This document shows positions 18,373 to 28,030 of a stretch of DNA of 64,000 nt, piece after piece. This DNA comes from Mycolicibacterium peregrinum (GTDB lineage: Bacteria > Actinomycetota > Actinomycetes > Mycobacteriales > Mycobacteriaceae). Position 1 is the stretch's first letter. The number at the start of each line of letters is the position of its first letter. Under the pieces are notes generated by a model. It was not told the DNA's origin, searched no databases, and worked only from the letters and a program-made list of their open reading frames with translations. Location of the stretch: NCBI RefSeq assembly GCF_001665785.1, contig NZ_LZSO01000012.1, positions 186,001-250,000 on the forward strand, in the 5' to 3' direction. The position numbers and the translations under genes were made by a program.

Positions 18373-19212
18373 ATGTGGCGGCTACGGGTGGTGCACTCGA
18401 CCGGATATGCGTACAAGTCCGCGGTGACGGCGTCCTTCAACGAGGCCCGATTGACCCCGCGGTCGGATACGCGTCAGAACGTCATCCTGAACCGCGTCGA
18501 GACGATCCCGGCGACCAGGTCCTACCGGTATGTCGACTATTGGGGTACGGCGGTGACGGCCTTCGACCTGCACGCTCCGCACACCGAGTTGGAGGTCTCG
18601 GGGTCCTCGGTGGTCGAGACCGACGTCGCGGAGAAACCCGAGGAACTGGCCGGGTGGGATGACTTGGATACCGAGGCCGTGATCGACCGGTTCGACGAGG
18701 TGCTCAGTCCGACCCACTACACACCGCACAGCAAGCGGATCGCGCGCGTGGGACAGCAGATTGCCAAGGAGCACGACCCGTTCGAGGCGGTCGGGGCGGT
18801 GGCGCAGTGGGTGCGTAGCGAACTCGACTACGTGCCGGGTACCACCGGGGTGCACTCCTCGGGTCTGGATGCCCTGCGCGAGGGCAAGGGCGTGTGTCAG
18901 GATTTCGCCCATCTGTCGTTGATCATGTTGCGGTCCATGGGAATTCCGGCCCGGTATGTGTCGGGTTACCTGCATCCGTCGCGAGAGGCGGTGGTGGGGG
19001 ACACCATCGACGGTCAGAGTCACGCCTGGATCCAGGCGTGGACCGGCGGCTGGTGGCACTACGACCCGACCAACGACTCCGAGATCAACGAGCAGTACGT
19101 CAGCGTCGGTGTGGGCCGGGACTATTCGGATGTGGCCCCGCTCAAGGGGATCTATTCGGGTGAGGGCTCAACGGATCTCGATGTGGTCGTGGAGGTCACT
19201 CGGCTGGCTTGA
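18373..19212 (+). CDS. Transglutaminase-like protein
   Basis: A 279-residue protein with the N-terminal bacterial transglutaminase-like domain (MWRLRVVHSTGYAYKS) and a papain-like core whose triad is visible as GVCQDFAHLSLIM (Cys), SHAWIQAW (His) and YDPTND (Asp). It closes the ATP-grasp/alpha-E/transglutaminase operon with no spacer. Likely a cysteine protease or amidase acting on the product of the ATP-grasp enzyme. Its last 17 bases overlap a convergent MarR gene. Confidence 0.9.
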   Translation: MWRLRVVHSTGYAYKSAVTASFNEARLTPRSDTRQNVILNRVETIPATRSYRYVDYWGTAVTAFDLHAPHTELEVSGSSVVETDVAEKPEELAGWDDLDTEAVIDRFDEVLSPTHYTPHSKRIARVGQQIAKEHDPFEAVGAVAQWVRSELDYVPGTTGVHSSGLDALREGKGVCQDFAHLSLIMLRSMGIPARYVSGYLHPSREAVVGDTIDGQSHAWIQAWTGGWWHYDPTNDSEINEQYVSVGVGRDYSDVAPLKGIYSGEGSTDLDVVVEVTRLA

Positions 19213-19690
19213 GCCGGCCCGCACTCGCGCGGCCAAGGTTGCGATAGCCGGGGTGCACGTGCGGTGCCAGCTCGTGGTGCACGGCGAGGGTCTGCAACAG
19301 CACGTGGAGGTTGTCCCGTTGGGCGGCGTCGAGGCCGGCGGTCATGCGCTCGTCGTGCCGGCGGGCCAGCTCACCGATCCGGCGCAGCGTCTTCTTTCCC
19401 GCGGTGCTGAGGTACAGAGCGTGCAGCCTGCGGTCGTCGGGATTGCGGCGTCGTTCGACGTAGCCACGGTCCTCGAGGTCGTCGACGTAGCTCACCACCC
19501 GGCTGGGTAACAGGCTCAGTTGGGTGCTCAGAGCCTGCTGACTGAGGCCGGGCTGCCCGCCGACGGCGCGCAGGATGCCGGCGTGCGGAGGGGTGAGTTC
19601 GAGGGTCTCCATCTGCTCGGCGAACAGTGTCGCCGCCCGGTGGCCGAGTTGCGCCAGCAGGAATGCGACGGTGTCCGGCCCAGTTTCCAC
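19196..19690 (-). CDS. MarR-family transcriptional regulator
   Basis: A 164-residue MarR protein. The recognition region reads LSQQALSTQLSLLPSRVVSYVDDLEDRGYVERRR and the wing NPDDRRLHALYLSTAG, with flanking dimerisation helices. It is divergent from a membrane protein/luciferase-like oxidoreductase pair, and an inverted repeat between the two start codons (19721-19741) is its likely operator, controlling both directions. Confidence 0.88.
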   Translation of the reverse strand: METGPDTVAFLLAQLGHRAATLFAEQMETLELTPPHAGILRAVGGQPGLSQQALSTQLSLLPSRVVSYVDDLEDRGYVERRRNPDDRRLHALYLSTAGKKTLRRIGELARRHDERMTAGLDAAQRDNLHVLLQTLAVHHELAPHVHPGYRNLGRASAGRLKPAE

Positions 19691-19720
19691 AGCGAAACCG
19701 TATCACCGCCAAATGGTTCA

Positions 19721-19741
19721 CAACTGAAAATATTCAGGTTG
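19721..19741. promoter_or_regulatory. Probable MarR operator, interrupted palindrome
   Basis: CAACTGAA (19721-19728), four bases AATA, then TTCAGGTTG (19733-19741): an inverted repeat with one extra G in the right arm. It is the only AT-rich symmetric element in the 87-base divergent interval between the MarR gene and the membrane-protein gene. Assignment to MarR is inferred from position. Confidence 0.55.
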
Positions 19742-19777
19742 TTGCCGCGGCCCGACTACGGGCATATCGTTCAAAGT

Positions 19778-20485
19778 ATGAACGATTCAACAGCTGATCT
19801 AATGCGGTCGCCGCGGCCCGGCGGCCGGCAAGGCGGACCGCCCCTGGCCCCGCTGGCAGCGGTCTCGCTCGCGTTGGTGCTGATCGGGCTGGGCGTCGGC
19901 GTCGCGCTCGGTGGCGTGATGCCGTTGCCGTACGGCGCGGCCGCAGATGTCCTTCGATATGTCCACGACCATCACGGGGCGGTGCAGGCCAGTGCGGTGG
20001 GCACGTTCGCGGCGTCGGTACCGCTGGCGATCTACGCCGCCACCGCGAGCACCCGGTTACGGCAGCTCGGCGTGACGGCACCTGGTGCGACCATCGCCTT
20101 GGCGGGCGGGATTCTCGCCTCCGGTGCACTCGCGTCGGCAGGGCTGATCTGCTGGACGATGTCGCGGCCCGAGGTGGTCGTCGACGACGGCCTGATCCGC
20201 GCGCTGTACTACCTGGTGTTCCTCACCGGCGGGGTCGGGCACATCGTCGCGCTCGGCCTGCTGCTCGCCGGGATCGCCGTGCCCGGTCTCATCCTCGGAC
20301 TGTTGCCGCGGGCGTTGGCCTGGACCGGCCTGGCCATCGCCGTGCTGGCCGAGGTGGCGACTCTGGTGCTGATCTGGCCCGAGGCGGCGGTGATCCTGCC
20401 GATCGCCCGGTTCACGGGCCTGATCTGGCTCATCGTCGCCGGCATACTCCTGCCGAAGCGCCGGGCCGAGGTGCGGCACGGATGA
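19778..20485 (+). CDS. Multi-pass membrane protein
   Basis: A 235-residue protein with about six hydrophobic segments (first at roughly 28-52, last at 205-225) after a polar N terminus. It has the general look of DUF4386-type integral membrane proteins but no motif that gives a function. It overlaps the following F420-type oxidoreductase by four bases (ATGA) and is divergent from the MarR gene, so it is probably under MarR control. The start ATG 19778 leaves the operator upstream. Confidence 0.7.
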   Translation: MNDSTADLMRSPRPGGRQGGPPLAPLAAVSLALVLIGLGVGVALGGVMPLPYGAAADVLRYVHDHHGAVQASAVGTFAASVPLAIYAATASTRLRQLGVTAPGATIALAGGILASGALASAGLICWTMSRPEVVVDDGLIRALYYLVFLTGGVGHIVALGLLLAGIAVPGLILGLLPRALAWTGLAIAVLAEVATLVLIWPEAAVILPIARFTGLIWLIVAGILLPKRRAEVRHG

Positions 20486-21363
20486 AGCTCAGCGTGAGCG
20501 TCACGAACTATTCGTGGCCGGAACGGATTCACAAGCGACTCGCCGATCTGGCGACCTTCCTCGACGGCACGGCCATCGACACCCTGTGGGTGGCCGACCA
20601 TCTCGTGCAGGCGGATCCGTCCTGCCGGACCGACGAGCCGATGCTCGAGGCGTACACCGCGCTCGGCTATCTCGCTGCGGTGACGCGGCACATTCGGCTG
20701 GGCACGATGGTGACGGCGGCGACGTTCCGGGCGCCCGCCCTGTTGGTCAAGGCGGTGACGACGCTCGACGTGCTGTCGAACGGGCGGGCGTGGCTCGGCG
20801 TCGGTGCCGGTTACAACACCGCCGAGGCCACCGCGATGGGATTGTTCCTACCTGACACGGCGGAACGGTTCGCGCGGATGACCGAACTGCTGCAGTTGGC
20901 CGGTCAGATGTGGCGCGGCGACCAAACCGCTTTCCGCGGTGAGTATCTGACCGTGCCGCAGCCGATCGGCAGCCCACGACCCGTGACCGCGCCGCATCCG
21001 CCTGTGCTGATCGGCGGTACCGGAGAACGCCGCACGCTGCGGCTGGTCGCCCAATACGGCGATGCGTGCAACCTGTTCGACGTCCCGGACGGCGGCGTCG
21101 CGGTCAGGAGACAGCTCGACGTGCTCGACCGGCACTGCGCGGATGTCGGGCGGCCGGCCGACGAGATCGAGCGCACGGTGACCACGGCGCTGCGCGACGG
21201 CGAGCTGTCCGATGCACTCGTCGAGCGGTGCCGCGCACTGGCCGATCTCGGGATTCAGCACGTCGTACTGATCGCTCGCGGCCGGCCTTGGGCGGCCGCG
21301 GATCTCGATGTCGTGGCAGGCGCTGCTGATCAGCTGCGCCCTTTGGTGCACACTCCGGGATGA
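20482..21363 (+). CDS. Luciferase-like F420-dependent oxidoreductase
   Basis: A 293-residue TIM-barrel protein of the luciferase-like (LLM) superfamily, subgroup using F420. Typical elements are [59 protein letters not shown] and [22 protein letters not shown]. Its substrate is unknown. It is coupled to the membrane protein before it and overlaps the convergent RNase Z-like gene by 34 bases. Confidence 0.85.
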   Translation: MKLSVSVTNYSWPERIHKRLADLATFLDGTAIDTLWVADHLVQADPSCRTDEPMLEAYTALGYLAAVTRHIRLGTMVTAATFRAPALLVKAVTTLDVLSNGRAWLGVGAGYNTAEATAMGLFLPDTAERFARMTELLQLAGQMWRGDQTAFRGEYLTVPQPIGSPRPVTAPHPPVLIGGTGERRTLRLVAQYGDACNLFDVPDGGVAVRRQLDVLDRHCADVGRPADEIERTVTTALRDGELSDALVERCRALADLGIQHVVLIARGRPWAAADLDVVAGAADQLRPLVHTPG

Positions 21364-22190
21364 ACCTGGACCCGGTGCAGATCGTCGCCCAATTCGATCT
21401 GTCGGTCGAATTCCGATGCGGCCAACTCCCGCCACTGGTCCTCGGTGCCCGGCGCGATCGCCGGAACGTAGTGGGTCAGGATCAGGATGCCCACTCCGGC
21501 CCGGGCGGCGGTGGCGGCCGCCTCCTCCACCGACGAGTGGTAGTCGCAGATGTCGCGGATCCGTTGCATCGGAAGCTGATTCACCAGGTCCTTGCGAATC
21601 ACGGTGTGCACCAGGGCTCCGGCCCCGGCGGCGAGGGTATCAAGGCTCTCGCACGGCACGGTGTCGCCGGCCAACACCACCGACGCTCCGGCATGCTCGA
21701 CGCGGAACCCGATGGTCGGTGTCACCGGACGGTGATCGGTGGGCGCGACCTGGATGTGCACTCCGTCGTGATCCCACACGGGACCCACGGTGTGCTCATG
21801 TACCTGCACCGGTGGCGGAGCTGTCAGATCCGCGTGATGGGCGATGCGGTAGCCGATGTCGTGTCCGAAGGCCCGCAGTGTCGCCCCGACCACCTCGGCG
21901 GTGCCCGGGGGGCCGATGATCGTCAGGGGCGGAGCATCCGGCGTGAACGTGCTCACCCAGCGCGTGATGATGACGTCACCGAGGTCGGCGATGTGATCGC
22001 TGTGCAGATGGGTGAGCAGCAGCGCGCTGAGCTGGTTGGCGCCCGATCCGACGGCGGCCAGCCGCTGAAGCACGCCGCGCCCGCAGTCGATCAGAAACGT
22101 CTGGTCGCCGGCGCGCACCAGGGTGGACGGCCCGGCCCGCTCCGGATCGGGAATCGGGCTGCCTGTGCCCAGCAGCGTGACCTCGATCAT
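21330..22190 (-). CDS. Ribonuclease Z-like metallo-beta-lactamase
   Basis: A 286-residue metallo-hydrolase starting [16 protein letters not shown]. The zinc motif is [20 protein letters not shown] ([13 protein letters not shown]), with [12 protein letters not shown] and LILTHYVP supplying later ligands. It matches Rv2407 in sequence style and position and is often annotated rnz, but it lacks an obvious flexible exosite arm, so a tRNA 3'-processing role is not assured; other arylsulfatase/RNase Z-like enzymes share the fold. The start codon is the CAT at 22188-22190 on the plus strand. Confidence 0.85.
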   Translation of the reverse strand: MIEVTLLGTGSPIPDPERAGPSTLVRAGDQTFLIDCGRGVLQRLAAVGSGANQLSALLLTHLHSDHIADLGDVIITRWVSTFTPDAPPLTIIGPPGTAEVVGATLRAFGHDIGYRIAHHADLTAPPPVQVHEHTVGPVWDHDGVHIQVAPTDHRPVTPTIGFRVEHAGASVVLAGDTVPCESLDTLAAGAGALVHTVIRKDLVNQLPMQRIRDICDYHSSVEEAAATAARAGVGILILTHYVPAIAPGTEDQWRELAASEFDRQIELGDDLHRVQVHPGVCTKGRS

Positions 22191-22369
22191 GGCCCCATTC
22201 CTACCCCGTTCCGAGATCGGACACACGGGAAAAGGCTGCTCTTCGGTGTCGCTGCACCAGATGCGCACCGGATGCGCATCGGATGTACGTGACCTCCCGC
22301 GTGGCCCCTTTCCTCTCGGCGGCCGTCGCTTTAGCCTGGTGTGAGGTGGATCACGATCGGAGGCTGCCG

Positions 22370-22801
22370 ATGCGAATCGCGGACGTGCTGAAAAACAAGG
22401 GCACGGCAGTGGTGACGATTTCGCCGGAGACCACGGTGACCGAGCTGCTGGCCGGGCTGACCGAGCTGAACATCGGTGCCATGGTCGTGATGGGGCCCGA
22501 CGGGTTGGCCGGCATCGTCTCGGAACGCGATGTGGTACGCAAGCTGCACGAGCGCGGCAGCAGCCTGCTTGCACAACCGGTGTCGGAGATCATGACCACG
22601 GTGGTGGCGACGTGCACGCCGCGCGACACCGTCGATCACCTCAGCGCGTTGATGACCGAGAACCGGGTACGCCACATTCCGGTCCTCGACCGCGGCAGGC
22701 TGGCCGGCATCGTCAGCATCGGAGACATCGTCAAGACCCGGATGGAAGAACTCGAGGCCGAGCAGGAACAGCTGCAGGCCTACATCACCCAGGGGCGTTG
22801 A
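22370..22801 (+). CDS. Two-CBS-domain protein
   Basis: A 143-residue stand-alone CBS pair (Rv2406c-like): domain 1 runs from [18 protein letters not shown] to ERDVVRKL, domain 2 from [18 protein letters not shown] to [13 protein letters not shown], followed by a helical tail. CBS pairs bind adenosyl nucleotides and act as energy sensors. The start MRIADVLK at 22370 is preceded by GGAGGC. No partner enzyme is adjacent. Confidence 0.9.
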   Translation: MRIADVLKNKGTAVVTISPETTVTELLAGLTELNIGAMVVMGPDGLAGIVSERDVVRKLHERGSSLLAQPVSEIMTTVVATCTPRDTVDHLSALMTENRVRHIPVLDRGRLAGIVSIGDIVKTRMEELEAEQEQLQAYITQGR

Positions 22802-22810
22802 CCCGGCGTA

Positions 22811-24205
22811 TCAGGCGATCCCGACGTTGTTGAGCAGGTCGTTGTCGCCGAATGCGCCGCGATAGGCCGCGGCGGGGTGGCTGTCGGGCAATCGGTCGCC
22901 GCGCCCCAGCAATTTGTGTCGCAGGCTGCCGGACTTGTCGGTGGCGATCAGTCCACGCTCCCGCAGTGTCGGGAAGAGTCGGTCGGCCACCTCCTGGAAC
23001 GAACCGGGGACGGTCGCGTGGTAGACGTTGATGCCGTCGACACCGGCCTCCCGCCATTCCTCGAGCTGATCCGCGATCTCCTTCGCGGTCCCGACAACCC
23101 GGTTCGCTCCCTCCAGGACCCAGGCCATGTCCCGGATCGTCGGCTCGTCGTTGCCCGAGGCTTCGGCTGCCCACCGGATGAAACTCTTGATACCGGTGAA
23201 CTCACCGAGCTGACTGATCGGCGTATCCAGCGGGAGGCTGCCCGCATCGATCCCGGCATCGCCGAGGGCGTGCAGCGCAATGCCTTCCAGGTCGAGGTAG
23301 CGCTTGAGTTCGTCGTTGCGCCGCACGGCTTCGGCATGGGTGTCACCGATCACGAACGACAGCCCCTGGGCGAACGTGATGTCCTCGGGGTCTCTGCCGT
23401 TCTCTGCCGCCAGAACCCGGCTTTCAGACGTGAGCGCATGTGCGGCTGTGGGATTCGGACTGCTGATGTACACACCCTCGGCGTTGCGGGCCGAGAAGAG
23501 TTGCCCGGCAGGGGAGGAGCCGGCCTGGAAGAGTACGGGGGTGCGCTGCGGCGATGGTGAACTGAAGTGCGGCCCCTCGACCTTGTACCGCTTGCCGACG
23601 TGGTTGATCTTGTGGATCTTCGCCGGATCGGAGTGCACGCCGCGCTCCTTGTCCTGCACCAGGGCATCCTCGTCCCAGGAGCCCTCCCACAGCTTGTACG
23701 TCACGTCGACGTACTCGTAGGCCCATTCGTAACGTTCATCGTGCGCGAGGGTCCCCTCGTGCCCGAAGCTGCGAAACATGTTCTCGTTGAAGCTGGTCAC
23801 GATGTTCCAGCCGAGCCGGCCGTCGGTGTAGTGGTCGAGCGACGACATGCGGCGGGCGAAGTCGAACGGGTGGTCCTGGACGATAGAACTGGTGAAGACG
23901 ATGCCGAGGTTCTCGGTCGCCGCGGCCAGGGCCGAGGCGAGCACGGACGGGTCGTTGACCGGGATCTGGATGCCGCCCTCCACGGATTTGCGCCAGTTGC
24001 CGTTCCAGGGCGCGCGCAGGCCGAACACGTCGGCGAAGAACAGCAGGTCGTAACCGGCCTTGTCCACCTGGGTGGCCAGCGAGGTCCAGTGCCGCAGGGA
24101 GTTGAACTTGTGGTTCTGCGCTTCGGGGGCGCGCCAAAGACCGTGCAGCACATGGGATGCGGTGTTCATCACGAAGGCCGAGAAATACAGCGGTCGTTTA
24201 CTCAT
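22811..24205 (-). CDS. FMN-dependent monooxygenase, NtaA/SnaA/DszA family
   Basis: A 464-residue luciferase-like monooxygenase of the nitrilotriacetate/dibenzothiophene-sulfone type: MSKRPLYFSAFVMNTASHVLHG, FFADVFGLR, RRMSSLDHYTDGRLGWNIVTSFNENMFRSFG and RTPVLFQAGSSPAGQLFSA are the family blocks. It would oxidise a small organosulfur or amine substrate using FMNH2 supplied by a separate reductase. It is the last gene of a minus-strand unit with metN, metI and metQ, 25 bases after metQ, which suggests a sulfur substrate. It contains no cysteine. Confidence 0.88.
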   Translation of the reverse strand: MSKRPLYFSAFVMNTASHVLHGLWRAPEAQNHKFNSLRHWTSLATQVDKAGYDLLFFADVFGLRAPWNGNWRKSVEGGIQIPVNDPSVLASALAAATENLGIVFTSSIVQDHPFDFARRMSSLDHYTDGRLGWNIVTSFNENMFRSFGHEGTLAHDERYEWAYEYVDVTYKLWEGSWDEDALVQDKERGVHSDPAKIHKINHVGKRYKVEGPHFSSPSPQRTPVLFQAGSSPAGQLFSARNAEGVYISSPNPTAAHALTSESRVLAAENGRDPEDITFAQGLSFVIGDTHAEAVRRNDELKRYLDLEGIALHALGDAGIDAGSLPLDTPISQLGEFTGIKSFIRWAAEASGNDEPTIRDMAWVLEGANRVVGTAKEIADQLEEWREAGVDGINVYHATVPGSFQEVADRLFPTLRERGLIATDKSGSLRHKLLGRGDRLPDSHPAAAYRGAFGDNDLLNNVGIA

Positions 24206-24230
24206 GAGGATGCTCCTGACGGGAGTGCGG

Positions 24231-25130
24231 TCACTGGCCGATCGGGCCGAGGGTGTTGCGGATCAGCTCGTTGTCGGTCGTGGAGAGGAACTCGGCGATC
24301 TTGGGGTCTTTGAACGTCGCGATCAGCTTCTGCACGCTGGGGTCGTCGAGATGCTTGTTGCTGACCACGAGTCCGCCTTCACTGCCCTTGGGGGCTGGGT
24401 GGCGGGCCAGGATCTGGGTTTCGCGTAGACCCGCTGCGTAGACGTCGGAGATGTGCACGACGACGGCGTCGACATCGGCGAGGCTGCGCGCGAGCTGTCC
24501 GATCGGCACCTGGACAAACTGGTAATTCTTGGGGTTCTCTTCGATGTCTCCGAGTTGGGGCAGGCCGGCGAGCGTGTCCTTGCCGGGCTTGAGGGTGATC
24601 TGCTCGGCTTCGGCGAGGTCCAGCAGGGCGATCGCCTGGCCGGCGGGGTCGTCGCGCAGCGCGATCTTGGCGCCCTTGGGCAGCTGGTTCCAGTCGCGGT
24701 ACTTGTTCGAGTAGGTGGCCTGGTCCCAGGTGAATGCCGGTGCGGCCAGGGTGAGTTGGAAGCCGTTGGCCGCGATCGCATCGTTGAGGAACGGCTGGTG
24801 CTCGAAGAAGTTTCCGGCCACATTGCCGGCATCGACGGCACGGTTGATCTCGATGATGTTGTCGATCTGGACCGGCTTGAGCGTGATGCCGTGTTCAGGG
24901 GCGATGTTGTCCGCGATGTAGGACAGCAGGTTCTCGGCGGCGATGTCGGTGCTCCAGGTCGCGACCTCCAAAGTGGTGCCGAACGGTTTGTCCTGGTTGG
25001 AGAATTTGGCGAAGACGACGCCGCCCACGGCGACGATCACCACGCCGGCGGCGGCCGCTATCCACGGCCAGCGTTTACGTTGCTTGATCTCGATGTCGTC
25101 CCCGGTGGACGAGATGGTCTCATTGGTCAC
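24231..25130 (-). CDS. metQ: MetQ/NlpA-type substrate-binding protein, membrane-anchored
   Basis: A 299-residue NlpA-family binding protein of a methionine-type ABC importer; blocks such as VATWSTDIAAENLLSYIADN, FFEHQPFLND and LPKGAKIALRDDPAGQAIALLDLAE are typical. Most relatives are lipoproteins, but here there is no lipobox cysteine: residues 1-22 are polar and residues 23-42 form a membrane helix (WIAAAAGVVIVAVGGVVFA). The protein has no cysteine and no methionine beyond the start. It lies between metI and the monooxygenase in the same unit. The ligand may be methionine or another sulfur compound. Confidence 0.88.
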   Translation of the reverse strand: MTNETISSTGDDIEIKQRKRWPWIAAAAGVVIVAVGGVVFAKFSNQDKPFGTTLEVATWSTDIAAENLLSYIADNIAPEHGITLKPVQIDNIIEINRAVDAGNVAGNFFEHQPFLNDAIAANGFQLTLAAPAFTWDQATYSNKYRDWNQLPKGAKIALRDDPAGQAIALLDLAEAEQITLKPGKDTLAGLPQLGDIEENPKNYQFVQVPIGQLARSLADVDAVVVHISDVYAAGLRETQILARHPAPKGSEGGLVVSNKHLDDPSVQKLIATFKDPKIAEFLSTTDNELIRNTLGPIGQ

Positions 25131-25141
25131 AGGACTTCCTT

Positions 25142-25825
25142 TCAGCGCGTCAGCGCCTTGACCGCACGGTCGCCGGCGAATTGCACGATCTGGATGGTGA
25201 TGATCAGAGAGATCACCGTGGCGATCATGATGTTGTGGTCAAATCTGTTGTAGCCGTAGGTGATCGCCAGATTGCCGATACCGCCGGCGCCGATCGATCC
25301 GGCGATCGCGGAGTACTCGATCATCGCGATGGTGTTGACCGTCAGCGCACCGGCCAAGGCGGGCAACGCCTCGGAGATCTGCACGGTGCGGATGACCTGC
25401 AGGGTGGTCCCGCCGGCGGCCTGGCCCATGTCGGTGACATCTGGGCGCACCTCACGCAGGGCGTTCTGGACGAGCCGGGAGAAGAACGGCACGCCTGCGA
25501 CTGTCATCGGCACGATCGCCGCCGGGATGCCGATCGTGGTGCCGACGATGAACCGCGTTACCGGGATGATGGCCGCCATCAGGATCAGGAAGGGCAGCGA
25601 CCGGCCGACGTTGACGATCGTGTTGAGCGCGGTGAACACCCGGGAATTGGGATGGAGACCCAAGTTCGAGGTGTTGTGCAGGATGATGCCGAGCGGGGTA
25701 CCGATCAAGACGACCAGCACCATGGTGACACCGACCATGATCCAGGTTTCGCCGTAGGCGGGCAGCAGTAGATCCGGCACCCTGACCCATGGCGTGCTGA
25801 AATCCTCCTGGGCCAACAGGTTCAT
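25142..25825 (-). CDS. metI: MetI-type ABC permease
   Basis: A 227-residue permease with the BPD_transp_1 fold of MetI: about five or six membrane helices and the EAA loop region [42 protein letters not shown] is a MetI signature. Its start overlaps the metN stop by four bases (25822-25825), and metQ follows 11 bases after its stop. With MetN and MetQ it forms an importer for methionine or a related sulfur compound. Confidence 0.92.
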   Translation of the reverse strand: MNLLAQEDFSTPWVRVPDLLLPAYGETWIMVGVTMVLVVLIGTPLGIILHNTSNLGLHPNSRVFTALNTIVNVGRSLPFLILMAAIIPVTRFIVGTTIGIPAAIVPMTVAGVPFFSRLVQNALREVRPDVTDMGQAAGGTTLQVIRTVQISEALPALAGALTVNTIAMIEYSAIAGSIGAGGIGNLAITYGYNRFDHNIMIATVISLIITIQIVQFAGDRAVKALTR

Positions 25826-26826
25826 GCGGCGGTCTCGTCATCGGAGCGCGCAGCGCCGGTGTGGACGTGCAGCCCCTGGTCGGTGAGGTAGGCGGCGAAC
25901 CCCCTCGGTGCGGTGGGGGATATGGCGAGCGTGGCACGTCCTACCGCGACCCCGCGGATGGCCTCGACACTGGCGCTGAGCACGTCGACCTTAGTGCCCG
26001 AGATGCCCGGGGCGTGGTGGATGGCCGTGAGCCAGTCGAGCGGAACTTCCCGCGACGCGTAGGAGATCTCCCAGATGTCACCGACCGAGGGGGGCGGCAC
26101 GCTCGGCCGCTGTGGCAGCAGCTCCCGGGCCAGCGCCGAGCTCGGGTCGAGGATGATGTCGGTGACCGCACCGCTCTCGATGATCCGTCCCCCGTCGATG
26201 CGGGCAACCGAATCGGCGATTTCACGCACGACCTCCATCTCGTGCGTGATCAGGATGATGGACAGGCCGAACTCGTCGCGCAGCTGGCTCAGCAGCGACA
26301 GGATCGCCGTCGTCGTGGCGGGATCCAACCCGGAGGTGGCCTCGTCGGCCAGCAACACCGAGGGGCGCAGCGCCAGGGCCCGGGCGATACCGACCCGCTG
26401 CTTCTGACCGCCCGAGAGCTGCGCCGGAAAGTACTGGCTGCGGTCAGACAGCCCGACGCGATCGAGCAGCTCGCTGACCCGCCGCTCGATCGAGCCGTCG
26501 GTGGCACGCAGGTATTCCAGTGGCAGCGCAACATTCTGGGCGACCGTGCGCCGGCGCAGCAGCGGCGCGTGCTGGAATATCACCCCGATGCTTCGGCGCG
26601 CCGCGATCAGTTCGCGGCCGTCGAGCCGGCTGAAGTCCAGACCGCCGACCCGCACCGCCCCGCTGCTGGGGCGTTCCAGGAAGCTGACGCATCGCGACAG
26701 CGTGCTCTTGCCGGCCCCGCTGGGGCCCACGACAGCCAGGATCTCGCCGCTGCCGACGGTCAGTGAGACGTCGTCGAGGACTGTGCGGTCCCCGAAGCGT
26801 TTGATCAGGTTCTCGATCTCTATCAC
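25822..26826 (-). CDS. metN: MetN-type ABC ATPase with C-terminal regulatory domain
   Basis: A 334-residue ATPase: Walker [10 protein letters not shown] at about 34-42, signature [17 protein letters not shown], Walker [14 protein letters not shown], and the H-loop ITHEMEVV. The C-terminal 90 residues (starting DIWEISYAS) resemble the NIL/ACT-like domain that lets methionine inhibit MetN. First gene of the metN-metI-metQ-monooxygenase unit. Confidence 0.93.
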   Translation of the reverse strand: MIEIENLIKRFGDRTVLDDVSLTVGSGEILAVVGPSGAGKSTLSRCVSFLERPSSGAVRVGGLDFSRLDGRELIAARRSIGVIFQHAPLLRRRTVAQNVALPLEYLRATDGSIERRVSELLDRVGLSDRSQYFPAQLSGGQKQRVGIARALALRPSVLLADEATSGLDPATTTAILSLLSQLRDEFGLSIILITHEMEVVREIADSVARIDGGRIIESGAVTDIILDPSSALARELLPQRPSVPPPSVGDIWEISYASREVPLDWLTAIHHAPGISGTKVDVLSASVEAIRGVAVGRATLAISPTAPRGFAAYLTDQGLHVHTGAARSDDETAA

Positions 26827-27145
26827 GGGACTCTCTGGGGGGACGGTGCGGGCGAGCGCATCGGTGGCGGCTAGGGGCCATGCGGGATCTACCGGGTCGA
26901 CGGATCAGACAGCGGCTCAAGCTACGCAGGTGGCCGGGGGCGGGACAGGGTAGAAATCCTTCTGATCGGAAGTAACCCCGCTTATGGCCGCCGTGCTGGC
27001 CGGTGAAGCCTTGTCCGGCAACGGTATTGAGCACTCATGTCAACTCTGTGCGCCGACGGGGTGTGCCCGGCATCACCGAGAAACTACCGTCGCCGTCGGG
27101 TCGACGTGCTCCAAGCGGCGGCTGACCCGGCGCAGCAGGTGAAGC
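26827..27145. other. Intergenic region between metN and GNAT gene
   Basis: About 319 bases separating divergent genes. It contains a short inverted repeat TGAG-CA-CTCA at 27028-27037 and, on the minus strand next to it, a TTGACA that could be a -35 element for metN. A minus-strand 18-codon frame (26982-27038) holds only one cysteine and is not a convincing attenuator. I see no SAM-riboswitch core. Confidence 0.4.
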
Positions 27146-27772
27146 GTGTGCGATGGTGGGCTGGTGGCTGCCATCGATGTCCGTCCGCCGAACAAGACCG
27201 ACGTGAAGCGGCTCGCCGCGGTCTTGGCCCGGGCCTTTCACAACGACCCCGTGATGTCGTGGATCCTGGCCGACGACACGCGCCGCGCCAAGGGACTGCC
27301 GCGGCTCTTCGCCGCGATCACACGCCACCATTTCCTCGCCGGCGGTGGTGCCGAAGTGGCCGTCCGCGACGGCGAGATCGGCGGGTCAGCGCTCTGGGAT
27401 GGGCCGGGCCGTTGGAAGCAGACCCCGGGCGAGGAACTACGGATGCTGCCGACGATGGTGCTGGCATTCGGCCGCGACATGCTACGAGGCCAACAGGTTG
27501 TCGAGCTCATGAAGCAGCACCATCCCGAGGAACCGCATTGGTATCTGGCGGTGATCGGCAGCGATCCGACGGTGCGCGGTGGCGGTTTCGGGCACGCTCT
27601 CATGCAGTCCCGGCTGGACCGGGTCGACGCCGAACACGCTCCGGCATATCTGGAATCGAGCAACCCCGACAACGTTCCCTACTACCTGCGGTTCGGGTTC
27701 GAGGTCACCGGGGAGATCGTGCTGCCCGACGGCGGACCCGTGATGACTGCGATGTGGCGCCGGCCGCGGTAA
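27146..27772 (+). CDS. GNAT acetyltransferase
   Basis: A 208-residue GNAT protein: VLARAFHNDPVMSWILADD at the N terminus, the acetyl-CoA loop VIGSDPTVRGGGFGHALM (variant of RxxGxG/A), and the C-terminal YYLRFGFEVTGEIVLPDGGPVMTAMWR. The substrate is unknown. Start codon is uncertain between GTG 27146 and GTG 27164. It ends 60 bases before the cobalamin riboswitch and is probably independent of it. Confidence 0.82.
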   Translation: MCDGGLVAAIDVRPPNKTDVKRLAAVLARAFHNDPVMSWILADDTRRAKGLPRLFAAITRHHFLAGGGAEVAVRDGEIGGSALWDGPGRWKQTPGEELRMLPTMVLAFGRDMLRGQQVVELMKQHHPEEPHWYLAVIGSDPTVRGGGFGHALMQSRLDRVDAEHAPAYLESSNPDNVPYYLRFGFEVTGEIVLPDGGPVMTAMWRRPR

Positions 27773-27831
27773 GGGCGAGGCGGGCGCGGGGTGGCCCCGG
27801 GAGTGATACCGCCGCCGGGCCGAGTTGATAC

Positions 27832-27985
27832 ATTGGTGTGCCCCTCGCGGGCAGCAATCACGCCACACCGTGGCTGTTACAGTGCGAAGACCGACCAACA
27901 GGGGAATCCGGTGCGAAACCGGAACTGACGCGCAACGGTATGAGGCACCGCCTCGAGTCCGATCACCTGTGGCCGGGTGTGACTG
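27832..27985 (+). ncRNA. Cobalamin (B12) riboswitch
   Basis: The conserved cobalamin-aptamer core is readable: AACAGGGGAATCCGGTG around 27896-27913, GCGAAACCGGAACTG (B12-box-like pairing) at 27913-27926, GACGCGCAACGGTATGA at 27927-27943, and the closing GAGTCCGATCACCTG at 27955-27969. It lies 60-200 bases ahead of an operon encoding a BtuFCD-like importer, so adenosylcobalamin or a related corrinoid should repress the transporter. Exact ends are approximate because I did not fold it. Confidence 0.85.
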
Positions 27986-28030
27986 TCGACGGCTCCGCGA
28001 CCGAGCCCTGTATCGAAGGAAGTCTTGGCC

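Noticed and set aside
26982..27038. Minus-strand 18-codon frame starting MSAQYRCR upstream of metN
   Set aside because: It has a single cysteine far from its stop, no Cys or Met run, and no leaderless-type -10 in the right place, so it does not look like an attenuator.
27146..27772. GNAT gene at 27146 considered as a relocated eis
   Set aside because: It is 208 residues with one GNAT domain, whereas Eis is about 400 residues with a double GNAT fold and a sterol-carrier-like domain.
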